From assembly GCF_036345995.1 (NCBI RefSeq), contig NZ_CP107796.1:5270001-5334000 (forward strand): DNA of 64,000 bases, given 5' to 3'. How positions within the stretch are numbered: position 1 is the first letter of the stretch; every line of letters starts with the position of its first letter. Under the pieces are notes generated by a model that ran no database searches, was not told the origin of the DNA, and saw nothing but the letters and a program-made list of their open reading frames with translations. The position numbers were made by a program, and so were the translations under genes. Positions 52,230 through 60,888 of the stretch are shown here, in pieces. This DNA comes from Streptomyces sp. NBC_00557. GTDB lineage: Bacteria; Actinomycetota; Actinomycetes; Streptomycetales; Streptomycetaceae.

Positions 52230-54680
52230 CTACACCCACGTCCGGGGGCGGTAACGGTTGGCCCGTTCCACCAGTTCGATCCTCTCCTCGCCGCCGGGCG
52301 CCAGCCGGGCCAGCGTGCGGTAGGCGCGCTCCAGGCCGAAGCGCAGGCCGCGCTCGTCCAGGCCGCTGCCCAGCAGCACCCGTCCGCCGGTCGCGGGCAA
52401 GGCGCCCTGACCCCCGGAGAGTATCCAGTCCAGCGCCGAGCCGAGCACTTCCGCCGACAACTGCTCGCGCCGGGCCGGGTCCAGACCGTACGCGTCCAGC
52501 GCCTCGACCTGCCGGGCGGCGGCCGTCAGGTCGTCGAGGAACGCCACGTCACCGGGGGTCGCCATGCGCTGTCTGAGCCGGGCCCGGACGGCGGCGACCC
52601 GGGCGGCCGTGTAGTGGATGGAGGACTCCGGCACCGACTCCAGGGTCCGCACGGCGCCCTGCCGGTTGCCGGCCGCCAGCTGCACCCGGGCGAGCCCGAA
52701 CGCGGCGCTCACATAGCTCGGGTCGGTCGCCCACACCAGGTGGTAGTACTCGGCGGCGTTGTCCAGCTGGCCCAGCACCTCCGCGCACAGGCCGAGCGCC
52801 AGCTTGGGCGCTGCCTCGCCGGGGAAGGCGTCGTAGACCGCGTCGAAGGCGAGCGCGGCGCCCTCGAAGTCGCCGGTGACCAGCGCGGCCACGCCCCGGT
52901 ACCACACCACCCGCCAGTCGTCCGGCCGTTCCTCCTCCAGCTGGGCCAGGCTCATCAGCGCGGCCTGGTGGTCGCCGCTCTCCAGCCGGGCCCGGGCCTG
53001 CCTGAGCCGGGTCTCCACGGTCCGCGTGGGCGCCGCGTCCAGCGCGCTGATCAGCTCGCCCGGCGCCGAGGCCAGCAGGCCCGCCAGGAAACCGGCGTTC
53101 GGGTCGTTCGGATCGACCAGCGGGAACGGCAGGGCGAGGGCGGTGGCGGGGGTGTCGACGGGCCTGACGAGCGCGGGCGGGGGCAGGGCCGGGGCGGCGG
53201 GCGCGGACCTGCGCACCGGGCGTGCCCCGAGCCGGGACACGTCGCCGTCCAGGCGGGGGAACAGCTCCCGGTCCGTGACCCTCACTTCCGGCCCGAACAG
53301 GGTCGACAGGGCGGGCCGGGGCTGCCCGGTCTGCAGCGCGACCACCTCGCGGAGCACGCCCGTCAGCTGCTCGGCCATCTCCTGCGCGGAGGCGAACCGG
53401 CGGGCCGGGTCGGGGTCGGTGGCGCGCACCAGCAGCCGGTAGAAGGACTCGTAGCGGCGGAAGACGCCGACGGTGTCCGGGTCGGGCAGGGAGTCGGCGT
53501 ACACGTTCGTGTAGCCCTGGAAGTCGAAGGTCAGCACCGCGAGCGTGCGGGCCACCGTGTACAGGTCGCTCGCCACCGAGGGGCCGACCTCGGCGACCTC
53601 CGGCGCCTGGTAGCCGACCGTGCCGTAGATCGCCGACTCGTCGTCGTCCATCCTCCGGACCGCGCCCATGTCGATCAGCTTGAGCTGGTCCTCGGTCTGG
53701 ATGGCGTTGTCGACCTTGAAGTCGCAGTACAGCAGGTTGCGGCTGTGCAGGTGGCCGAGGGCCTCCAGGGCCTCGATGCCGTAGGCGCAGGCCTGCTCCA
53801 CCGGCAGCGGATCGCGCCTGCCGTCCGGTGTCCGGCGGGCGTTGGCGATCTCCTTCAGGGACTTGCCGCCGACGTACTCCATCACGATGTAGCCGTCGAG
53901 GGAGCCGGTGCGCTGGTCCAGGTGCTCCACAAAGTTGTAGATCCGCACGATGTTGGCGTGCTCGATCTCCGCGAGGAAGCGCCGCTCGGAGATCGCGGCG
54001 GCCATCGCGTCCTGGTCGCCGGTGTCGAGCAGGCCCTTGAGCACCACCCAGCGGTCGGAGACGGCCCGGTCCACGGCGAGATAGATCCAGCCGAGACCGC
54101 CGTGCGCCAGACAGCCCGCGACCTCGTACTGGCCGTGCACCACGTCCCCGGCCTTCAGCTTCGGCACGAAGGAGTACGGATGCCCGCACTTGGTGCAGAA
54201 ACCCTCCGTACGGCCCGGGCGGTTGCCGCGGGCCCGCCCCACCGGCGCCCCGCAGTCCGAGCGGGAGCAGAACCGCTTCCGCTCCGGCACCTCCGGGTTC
54301 TCCAGCACCATCGAGCGCGGGTCCGGCCGGGGCACCTGCGGCACATGCACCAGACCGGCGCCGAGCCGTCCGCGCGTCGACGCCCCCGACGACGAACCCG
54401 AGCTGCGCACCGACACCGAGCGTCCGCTGGACCGGCCGGACAGGGACCGCGAGAGCCGTCCGGACACCGAGCGGCGCGACTTCGACGACTGGGACGACGA
54501 ACGCGAACCGCCGCTGTCCACCGCGCCCTTGGCCACCCCGGTGGGCGCCGAGCCGACCATGCCCCTCGCCGAGACCACGGGCGCGAGGCCGCAGGTGTCG
54601 CAGTACAGCTCGCCGCCGCCGACGTCCTCGTACGACCCCTCGCAGCCCGGCCGCTGACAGCTCTGCCCCGGCTGGCTCAT
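52230..54680 (-). CDS. pknG: PknG-type Ser/Thr protein kinase
   Basis: The 816-aa soluble kinase has two metal-binding ribbons (Cys8, 13, 27, 30 and Cys138, 143, 162, 165), comparable to the rubredoxin-like part of PknG, separated by an Arg/Ser-rich linker. The kinase core starts HGQYEVAGCLAHGGLGWIYLA (loop about 192-197). Lys215 lies in WVVLKGL, the catalytic loop is YCDFKVDN (Asp320), and the metal-binding DMG is at 337-339. TPR-like helices fill the C-terminal half. In Mycobacterium and Corynebacterium, PknG phosphorylates GarA/OdhI and controls 2-oxoglutarate dehydrogenase and glutamate metabolism. The gene overlaps the upstream coiled-coil gene by four bases (ATGA). Confidence 0.9.
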   Translation of the reverse strand: MSQPGQSCQRPGCEGSYEDVGGGELYCDTCGLAPVVSARGMVGSAPTGVAKGAVDSGGSRSSSQSSKSRRSVSGRLSRSLSGRSSGRSVSVRSSGSSSGASTRGRLGAGLVHVPQVPRPDPRSMVLENPEVPERKRFCSRSDCGAPVGRARGNRPGRTEGFCTKCGHPYSFVPKLKAGDVVHGQYEVAGCLAHGGLGWIYLAVDRAVSDRWVVLKGLLDTGDQDAMAAAISERRFLAEIEHANIVRIYNFVEHLDQRTGSLDGYIVMEYVGGKSLKEIANARRTPDGRRDPLPVEQACAYGIEALEALGHLHSRNLLYCDFKVDNAIQTEDQLKLIDMGAVRRMDDDESAIYGTVGYQAPEVAEVGPSVASDLYTVARTLAVLTFDFQGYTNVYADSLPDPDTVGVFRRYESFYRLLVRATDPDPARRFASAQEMAEQLTGVLREVVALQTGQPRPALSTLFGPEVRVTDRELFPRLDGDVSRLGARPVRRSAPAAPALPPPALVRPVDTPATALALPFPLVDPNDPNAGFLAGLLASAPGELISALDAAPTRTVETRLRQARARLESGDHQAALMSLAQLEEERPDDWRVVWYRGVAALVTGDFEGAALAFDAVYDAFPGEAAPKLALGLCAEVLGQLDNAAEYYHLVWATDPSYVSAAFGLARVQLAAGNRQGAVRTLESVPESSIHYTAARVAAVRARLRQRMATPGDVAFLDDLTAAARQVEALDAYGLDPARREQLSAEVLGSALDWILSGGQGALPATGGRVLLGSGLDERGLRFGLERAYRTLARLAPGGEERIELVERANRYRPRTWV

Positions 54681-55948
54681 GGCTGGTCCCCCTTACGGTC
54701 CTCGGGCGCGCTCGCGCCGAGCAGTTCGGCCGCCGCCTTCTGGTAGCGCAGCACGGCCTGTTCGGCCACCCGCAGGTCGCAGGGCGCGCTCCACAGCATC
54801 CGCCGGGCCGCGTCGTACCGCTCGACCAGCATCGGGTCCTCCGCCAGGCCGTGCCGGGCCACCTTCGCCTTGTAGGCGTCGAGCCGGCCGCGCAGCTCGG
54901 CGCGGACCGCGAGCGGGGCGGTGACGGCGGTCAACTGCTCACGCGCGCGCAGCAGTTCGTCCTCCGCCTTCTGCTCCAGGGACTCCAGCAGCGGGGAGAG
55001 GCGGTGCCACTGGCCCTGCCTGCGGTACTCGGCCGCCGTCGCCAGCTGCTCCTGGAGCACGGTCGGCGGGCCGCTGACCACCGGCACCTCGGTCGCCGCG
55101 ATCTTCGCCAGCACCTCGCCGCGCGCCGCGCGGGCCTCGGCGAGGGTGCGGTCGGCGCGCGAGAGCAGGTCCCGCAGCCGGATCAGCCGCGCCTCCGCGT
55201 CCTGCCGGACCTGCAGCACGGCGTCGATCTCCCGGCGCACGTCCTCCAGGGCGCGCGCCTCACGGTCGTACACCGTGGTGTCCGGACGGCCGCCGCCGGG
55301 CGCCGAACTGCCCTCGGCCGGCACCCAGAAGGCCAGCGGGTCGGAGATCACCTCCGCGCGGAGCCTGGTGAGCGTGCGGGTGATCCGCTCCAGGTCGTCG
55401 CCGGCCGGGTGCTCGCCGGGGCGCACGCCGACGGAGTGCGCGAGCTTGCGGGTGCGCTGCAGTTCCGCGGCGAGTAAATCGATCCGCGCGGGCAGCGCCG
55501 ACCACACCGCGTCGGCGGCGACGACCAGGTCCAGGCTCGTCGCGTACAGCTCGTTCATCCGGTCGACCAGGCCGGACAGCGTGAACGACTCGCTGAGCGT
55601 GCCGTCCCCGGCCACGGTGACGGACTCGCCGCGCAGCAGCTCGGTCAGCTCCGCCAGGTCCTCGCGGCTGGACCAGCGGCGCCGGGCGCGGATCTCCCGG
55701 GCGGTGCGCAGCGCGGCGGCGTAGGCGTCGAAGTACCCCCACAGCCGGGTGATCCGCGCCTCCGTGGCCTGCCAGCGTTCCCTGGTGACCCCGGTCAGTT
55801 CGGCGCCCTCGAGAAGTCTGCGGCCCGCGTGGTCCTGCAGCGCCAGCAGCGAGGTCTCGATCGCCTCGTGCTCCTGGCCGAGCCGCGCCAGCGCACGGTC
55901 CACCTCGTCCCGGTCCATCACCGGCCCGGCGGGGTCCGTGACGCCCAT
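54677..55948 (-). CDS. Coiled-coil hypothetical protein of pknG operon
   Basis: The 423-aa protein begins MGVTDPAGPVMDRDEVDRALARLGQEHEAI. It is almost entirely helical with long heptad regions (REIDAVLQVRQDAEARLIRLRDLLSRADRTLAEARAARGEV; EQKAEDELLRAREQL). There is no signal peptide, membrane segment or catalytic motif. It sits between glnH and pknG and overlaps the pknG start (ATGA), so it is made in step with the kinase. A scaffold or adaptor between the membrane sensor and PknG is a reasonable guess only. Confidence 0.8.
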   Translation of the reverse strand: MGVTDPAGPVMDRDEVDRALARLGQEHEAIETSLLALQDHAGRRLLEGAELTGVTRERWQATEARITRLWGYFDAYAAALRTAREIRARRRWSSREDLAELTELLRGESVTVAGDGTLSESFTLSGLVDRMNELYATSLDLVVAADAVWSALPARIDLLAAELQRTRKLAHSVGVRPGEHPAGDDLERITRTLTRLRAEVISDPLAFWVPAEGSSAPGGGRPDTTVYDREARALEDVRREIDAVLQVRQDAEARLIRLRDLLSRADRTLAEARAARGEVLAKIAATEVPVVSGPPTVLQEQLATAAEYRRQGQWHRLSPLLESLEQKAEDELLRAREQLTAVTAPLAVRAELRGRLDAYKAKVARHGLAEDPMLVERYDAARRMLWSAPCDLRVAEQAVLRYQKAAAELLGASAPEDRKGDQP

Positions 55949-56013
55949 CGATCACCTCTCGCTGCTCGTCTGTTCCGGTCGTCTTCCCGGCGTCCCTCCG
56001 GGTCGGATGCGGC

Positions 56014-57045
56014 TCAGCCCGTCCGCAGGTACTGCGGCGCGGGCGGCTTGGACGCCGAGGAGTCCTTACCCAGTGTCGCCGACAGCCACTTGTCGTACGA
56101 CGCCTGCCAGCCGCCGGCGCGGTAGCCCACCAGAATGCGATTGACCCGGCGTACCAGATCGGAGGCGTCCTTCTTCATCGCCACGCCGTAGTACTCGGTG
56201 GTGAACGCCCCGCCCTTCAGTTCGACCGTCGGGTCCTGCGCGGCCTGGCTGGCGGCGAGCGCGCCGTCGGTCACCACCGCGTCCACCTCGCCGAGTTGCA
56301 GCCTCACCAGGCAGTCCAGCTGGTTCGGGACGGTGGTGGAGATGTCGGCGGTGGCGGGCAGGGCGCCGCTCTTCCTGTCGGCGTCCAGCTTGGCGTACGC
56401 CGTCGAACCGGCCGCCGTGCAGATCCTCTGGTGCGCCAGTGTGCCGTTGTAGCCGGTGATGGACGACGACTTGGGGGCGAGGACCTGCTGCCCGGTCTTG
56501 AAGTAGGGCGCGGAGAACGCCACCTGGGACAGCCGGTCGCAGGTGATCGTCATGGTCCGCACCACCATGTCCACCCGGCCGTCCTGGATCGCGGAGATCC
56601 GCTGGCTGGTCGGGATCGCCTTGAACTGCACCGCGTCCGGGTCGCCGAGGATGTCCTGGGCTATCCGGTGCACCAGGTCGATGTCGAAGCCCTCCAGCTC
56701 CGCGCCGGGGGTGTTGGGGTTGCGGTAGCCCCAGTGGTAGCTGTTCTGGTCGACGCCGACGATCAGCTTGCGCCGGGCGCCGGTACGGGACTTGATCGCG
56801 TCGATCGTCGGCCCGTCGGCGCCGGACGGCGCCAGGGTCTGCTTCTGCGCCTCGGAGTCCGTGCAGTCGCTCGCGCGGGCCTGCACCCCCGCGGCGACGG
56901 CCTGCCCGGAGCGCTGCGGCCGGTGCGGGGCCTGCTGGGTGCACGGCAGCAGCAGCACGAGGCCCAGTGCGAGCGCGCACAGCACCGCCATCGCGCCGAC
57001 GCCGCCCCAGCCCCGCAGGGAGGCTCGTACACGCGTCGCGTACAT
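56014..57045 (-). CDS. glnH: Glutamate-type extracytoplasmic solute-binding protein (GlnH-like)
   Basis: The 343-aa protein starts at ATG 57045 with AGGAGG eight bases upstream. An N-terminal hydrophobic segment (GAMAVLCALALGLVLLLPC) exports or anchors it; the LLPC end is only a poor lipobox. The periplasmic-binding fold type II has RRKLIVGVDQNSYHWGYRNP, LEGFDIDLVHRIAQDILG, DMVVRTMTITCDRLSQVAFS and YYGVAMKKDASDLVRRVN. No permease genes adjoin it. In mycobacteria GlnH works with GlnX as a sensor of aspartate and glutamate that signals to PknG, and the same three genes occur here. Confidence 0.88.
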   Translation of the reverse strand: MYATRVRASLRGWGGVGAMAVLCALALGLVLLLPCTQQAPHRPQRSGQAVAAGVQARASDCTDSEAQKQTLAPSGADGPTIDAIKSRTGARRKLIVGVDQNSYHWGYRNPNTPGAELEGFDIDLVHRIAQDILGDPDAVQFKAIPTSQRISAIQDGRVDMVVRTMTITCDRLSQVAFSAPYFKTGQQVLAPKSSSITGYNGTLAHQRICTAAGSTAYAKLDADRKSGALPATADISTTVPNQLDCLVRLQLGEVDAVVTDGALAASQAAQDPTVELKGGAFTTEYYGVAMKKDASDLVRRVNRILVGYRAGGWQASYDKWLSATLGKDSSASKPPAPQYLRTG

Positions 57046-57059
57046 CGTCAGGCCTCCTG

Positions 57060-58496
57060 TCACCGGTACTCCGAAAGTCTGCGGCCGACCCCGGCCAGCG
57101 CGCCGGCCGCGCCGAGCACCGCGAGCACGGCCGCGCCGACCGGCAGCCCGGTCATGGCGTCCCGTCCGTCGCCGGCGGCCCGCGCGAACTCGTCCTGCTC
57201 GTGCCCGATCGCCTGGGCGAGGTTGCGGTCGACGCTGTCGAAGCACTCGCCGGTGGCGCCCTCGGCGCCGATGACCTTGTCCAGCGCCTGCTGGAAGTTG
57301 CCGTTCTCGTCCTCGGTGCGGGCGGCGGCGTGGCGCTGCTTCCACACTGCCATGTTGCCCTCTGCGGCCTTCACCGGCGTGGTGCCGCCCCGGTCGTCGG
57401 CGAGCTTCTCGGCGCGGGTCAGACCGTCGCCGAGCACGGTCATGTCCTTGTCGAAGTCGTAGTAGTACGCGTCGTACGTCCGCCCGCCGACCGTGACGGT
57501 CTCGGCGCCGCGCGCCACCAGGCTCAGGTTCTCGTTGCCGCGCGCCTTCAGGGAGGCGATCCGGGCGTCGTGCAGCACGGTCAGGGAGCGGATGCCGTGG
57601 TCGTAGGAGCCGTTCAGGTCCGAGCGGGCCACCATGTGCCCGACGACCAGCCACAGCAGGGCGATCGCGGTGGCGGCCGACGCGGCGACCAGGCCGTGGT
57701 TGAGGACGCGGTTGGTGCGCCGGTACATGCGGTGCTGGGCCCAGCCGAGCGCGGCGAGCGCGAGCACGCCGAGCGCGATGGCGAGCCACGGGTACGGCGT
57801 GGCGTCGCCGTAGTCGGCGTCGAGCCGCTGGTTCTCGGTGGTGTAGAGATCCTCCGCGGCCGGGAGCATCTCCTTCTGCATCTTCTCGTTGGCGTACCGC
57901 AGATACGCGCCGCCGACCGGGTACCCCTGCCGGTTGTACGTCCGCGCCCGCTCGATGAGCCCCTTGTACTCGGGCAGCAGCCGGTTCAGCCTCGCGATGG
58001 TGGCCTCGGACGCCGATCCCGGCTCGGCGTTGGCGGCGGCCGTGACGAGGCCCCCGGCGGCGGTCCGGATGTCCTTCTCGTACCGGTCCCGGGAGGCGGC
58101 CGTCTCCTGACCGCCCGCCAGGAAGGCGCTGGAGGCGGCCGTGTTGGCGTCGGCCAGCGAGCGGTAGATGTCGGCCGCGCCGGAGCTGAGCGGCTGGCTG
58201 CGGTGCAGCACGTCGTCGGCGGCGGCCGCCCGCTCACTGGCCTGCCAGGCGGTGACCGCGCCGAACACCACGACCAGCAGCGCCAGTACGGCCCCGATGA
58301 TCCGCAGCCGGCCCGGCTCGGTGGTCGCCGCGGACCGCAGCCGGTCGACGCCCTCGGCGAACGCGGTCCGCCGGGCGGCCGGCGCGGGGGAGCCGGCCGG
58401 GACGGGGCGGCCGGGCTGCGCGGGGATGCCGGGGGCGGCGGGCAGGCCGGGACCCGCCGCCGGTGGTGCCGTACTGCTCTGCGGCGCGTGTGTCAC
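57060..58496 (-). CDS. glnX: GlnX-like membrane sensor protein
   Basis: The 478-aa protein has a Pro/Ala-rich cytoplasmic start. The first helix is RLRIIGAVLALLVVVFGAVTAWQ (about 65-87), followed by a large outer domain with helical segments (AADDVLHRSQPLSSGAADIYRSLADANTA). Two central helices follow (PWLAIALGVLALAALGW; GLVAASAATAIALLWLVVGHM), then a second outer domain. The last helix is VGAAVLAVLGAAGALAGVG. The two outer helical domains resemble four-helix sensor modules. Size, topology and position just before glnH and pknG match mycobacterial GlnX. It should pass GlnH ligand status across the membrane to PknG. The 145 bases upstream (58497-58641) probably hold the operon promoter. Confidence 0.85.
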   Translation of the reverse strand: MTHAPQSSTAPPAAGPGLPAAPGIPAQPGRPVPAGSPAPAARRTAFAEGVDRLRSAATTEPGRLRIIGAVLALLVVVFGAVTAWQASERAAAADDVLHRSQPLSSGAADIYRSLADANTAASSAFLAGGQETAASRDRYEKDIRTAAGGLVTAAANAEPGSASEATIARLNRLLPEYKGLIERARTYNRQGYPVGGAYLRYANEKMQKEMLPAAEDLYTTENQRLDADYGDATPYPWLAIALGVLALAALGWAQHRMYRRTNRVLNHGLVAASAATAIALLWLVVGHMVARSDLNGSYDHGIRSLTVLHDARIASLKARGNENLSLVARGAETVTVGGRTYDAYYYDFDKDMTVLGDGLTRAEKLADDRGGTTPVKAAEGNMAVWKQRHAAARTEDENGNFQQALDKVIGAEGATGECFDSVDRNLAQAIGHEQDEFARAAGDGRDAMTGLPVGAAVLAVLGAAGALAGVGRRLSEYR

Positions 58497-58641
58497 TCGA
58501 CCTCCCCCAGGGCCATTCGTCGCCGCTCAGTATCGCGGCACGCACCGGCCTCCGCACCGGCCTTCACTGGATCTTGATCGGATCGCAGTGTGCGCTGTCC
58601 TTGAAAACGCCCTGTGCACCTGTTCGGTTCCGCTGGGGCGG

Positions 58642-59625
58642 CTATCCCGTCCAGTACCCGCGCGCCCGCTCCTGCGCCTGCGTTCCCGCGCCCAGCCGGT
58701 CCAGGCCCAGCAGGGCCGCGCCGAGGACCGGGCTCGCCGTGACCACGCGGACGTCGGCCTTGGGGGCGCGGGCCGCCAGCAGGTCGCGGACGGCGTCGTC
58801 CAGCAGGGCGTGACCGGCCGTCAGGACGCTGCCGCCGAGCAGGACCGGCGTCTCCTCGTCGAGCAGGTCCAGGCGGGTCAGCGCCACCGTGGCCAGCACC
58901 GCGACCTCCTCCGCGAGCCGGGCCACGATCGAGCGGGCCACCGCATCGCCCCCGGCGGCCGTCGCGAACAGCACCGGGGTCAGCTCGTGCCGGCGGTCGT
59001 GGTCGATGTGCTCCAGGTGCAGCGCCTCGATGAGCGCGTACATGGTCGGCAGTCCGAAGTGCGCGGGCAGGTCGCGGCTGAGCGCGGTCGGCTCGCCCCG
59101 GCCGTCCTCCGCGCGCGCCGCGAACCACAGCGCCTCCTCCGCCAGCCCCCAGCCCCCGCCCCAGTCGCCGGAGATGCGGCCGATCGCCGGGAAGCGTGCG
59201 GTACGGCCGTCGGGGCGCATGCCGACGCAGTTGATGCCCGCCCCGCACACCACGGCCACACCGCGCGGCTCGGCGACGCCCGCCCGCAGGATCGCGAAGG
59301 TGTCGTTGCGCACGGTCACCGAGCCGCCCCAGCCGCGCGCCCGCAGCGCCGCCGCCAACTGCTCCTCCTCCACCGGCAGATCGGCGTTCGCCAGGCAGGC
59401 CGAGACATGGCTGACCGAGGCGACGCCCGCTGCGGCGAAGGCCCGCGCGACCGGGTCCGCCAGCGCGTCCAGCGCCGCCGCCACCCCCACCGCGGGCGGG
59501 CGGAAGCCGCCGCCGCGGGCCGTGGCCAGCACCTCCCCGGCGGCGGTGACCACGGCCACGTCGGTCTTGCTGTTGCCCGCGTCGATCGCGAGTACCCCCG
59601 CGGGAGAGGATGAGGTCAGGCCCAC
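58642..59625 (-). CDS. csnK: BadF/BcrA-type sugar kinase (CsnK-like)
   Basis: The 327-aa protein is taken from GTG 59625, overlapping the GH4 gene by ten bases. VLAIDAGNSKTDVAVVTAAGEVL is the phosphate-1 motif of the actin-like ATPase fold. SACLANADLPVEEEQL, VRNDTFAILRAGV, VAVVCGAGINCVGM and GRISGDWGGGWGLAEEAL match N-acetylglucosamine kinase-like proteins. It probably phosphorylates glucosamine or a related sugar released after uptake. It is last in the SBP-permease-permease-GH4-kinase operon. In Streptomyces the orthologous csn operon serves chitosan-derived sugars; that assignment rests on gene order and family. Confidence 0.8.
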   Translation of the reverse strand: MGLTSSSPAGVLAIDAGNSKTDVAVVTAAGEVLATARGGGFRPPAVGVAAALDALADPVARAFAAAGVASVSHVSACLANADLPVEEEQLAAALRARGWGGSVTVRNDTFAILRAGVAEPRGVAVVCGAGINCVGMRPDGRTARFPAIGRISGDWGGGWGLAEEALWFAARAEDGRGEPTALSRDLPAHFGLPTMYALIEALHLEHIDHDRRHELTPVLFATAAGGDAVARSIVARLAEEVAVLATVALTRLDLLDEETPVLLGGSVLTAGHALLDDAVRDLLAARAPKADVRVVTASPVLGAALLGLDRLGAGTQAQERARGYWTG

Positions 59626-60881
59626 GCGAGGTGCTCCCGGTTGTGTGCGACGAGCTGGTCGGTGAGGTTCTCGGCGTAGGCGTACTGGCCGATCAGCGGG
59701 TGGGCGAGCAGGGCGCGGAAGACGCGGTCGCGGCCGCCGTGCAGCGCCGCCTGGAGCGCCAGGTCCTCGTACGCCGTCACGTTCGCGACCAGCCCGGCGA
59801 ACAGGGGGTCCAGGTCCGGCACCGGCAGCGGGACCGGCCCGCAGGGGCCGACCGCGGCCTGGACCTCGATCACCGCGTCGTCCGGGAGGAAGGGCAGGGT
59901 GCCCTTGTTGACGGTGTTCACCACCTGGTACGGGCTGCCCGCCCCGCCCAGCAGCGCCGCCGCCAGGTCCACGGCCGCCTCCGAGTAGTAGGCCCCGCCC
60001 CGCTTGGCGAGCAGCGCCGGCTTCTCGTCCAGGGCCGGATCGCCGTACATCGTCAGCAGCTCCCGCTCCATCGCCGCCACTTCGGCGGCCCGGGACGGCT
60101 TGGTGCGCAGCTCCCGCACGACCTCGTCGTGGGCGTAGTAGTAGCGCAGGTAGTAGGAGGGGACCACGCCCAGCCGGTCCAGCAGCGGGCGCGGCAGGTG
60201 GAGGTCGCCGGCGATCGCGTCGCCGTGCTCGGCGAGCAGTTTCGGCAGGACGTTCTCGCCTTCCGGACCGCCGAGACGCACACCGGTCTCCCACGTCAGG
60301 TGGTTGAGGCCCACATGGTCCAGATGCACATCCGCCGGGGCGACACCGAGCAGGCCGGCGAACTTCCGCTGGAAGCCGATCGCCACGTTGCACAGGCCGA
60401 CCGCCCGGTGCCCGGCCTGGAGCAGGGCGCGGGTGACGATGCCGACCGGGTTGGTGAAGTCGATGATCCAGGCACGGGGGTTGGCCCGGCGGACCCGTTC
60501 GGCGATGCCGAGGACGACCGGGACCGTGCGCAGCGCCTTGGCGAGGCCGCCCGCGCCGGTGGTCTCCTGCCCGACGCAGCCGCAGGTGAGCGGCCAGGTC
60601 TCGTCCTGCTCGCGGGCCGCCTGCCCGCCGACGCGCAGCTGGAGCAGCACGGCGTCGGCGCCGTCCACGGCCGCGTCCAGGTCGGCGGTGGTGACGATCC
60701 GGCCCGGATGGCCCTGCTTGGCGAGGATACGGCGCGCCAGGCCGCCCACCAGCTCCAGGCGTTCGGCGGCCGGGTCCACGAGGACGAGTTCCTCGACGGG
60801 CAGGGTGTCCCGCAGGCGCGCGAAGCCGTCGACGAGTTCGGGGGTGTAGGTCGAGCCTCCGCCGACCACGGTGAGTTTCAC
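59616..60881 (-). CDS. csnH: GH4 family glycosidase (CsnH-like)
   Basis: The 421-aa protein begins MKLTVVGGGSTYTPELVDGF, the NAD-binding start of GH4. QLRVGGQAAREQDETWPLTCGCVGQETTGAGG, IIDFTNPVGIVTRAL, GLCNVAIGFQRKF (metal-binding Cys) and HVGLNHLTW (metal-binding His) are all present. GH4 enzymes cleave glycosides, often 6-phosphorylated, by NAD- and Mn-dependent redox chemistry. Annotation tools usually call this 6-phospho-beta-glucosidase. In this operon a glucosamine oligosaccharide or its phosphate is the likelier substrate. It follows the MalG-like permease by seven bases. Confidence 0.85.
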   Translation of the reverse strand: MKLTVVGGGSTYTPELVDGFARLRDTLPVEELVLVDPAAERLELVGGLARRILAKQGHPGRIVTTADLDAAVDGADAVLLQLRVGGQAAREQDETWPLTCGCVGQETTGAGGLAKALRTVPVVLGIAERVRRANPRAWIIDFTNPVGIVTRALLQAGHRAVGLCNVAIGFQRKFAGLLGVAPADVHLDHVGLNHLTWETGVRLGGPEGENVLPKLLAEHGDAIAGDLHLPRPLLDRLGVVPSYYLRYYYAHDEVVRELRTKPSRAAEVAAMERELLTMYGDPALDEKPALLAKRGGAYYSEAAVDLAAALLGGAGSPYQVVNTVNKGTLPFLPDDAVIEVQAAVGPCGPVPLPVPDLDPLFAGLVANVTAYEDLALQAALHGGRDRVFRALLAHPLIGQYAYAENLTDQLVAHNREHLAWA

Positions 60882-60888
60882 AGTCGGA

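Noticed and set aside
49404..54746. Plus-strand open frame of about 1,780 codons opposite the FHA-VWA-PP2C-pknG genes
   Set aside because: The minus-strand genes carry clear domains and overlaps. The plus frame has none and is an antisense GC artefact.
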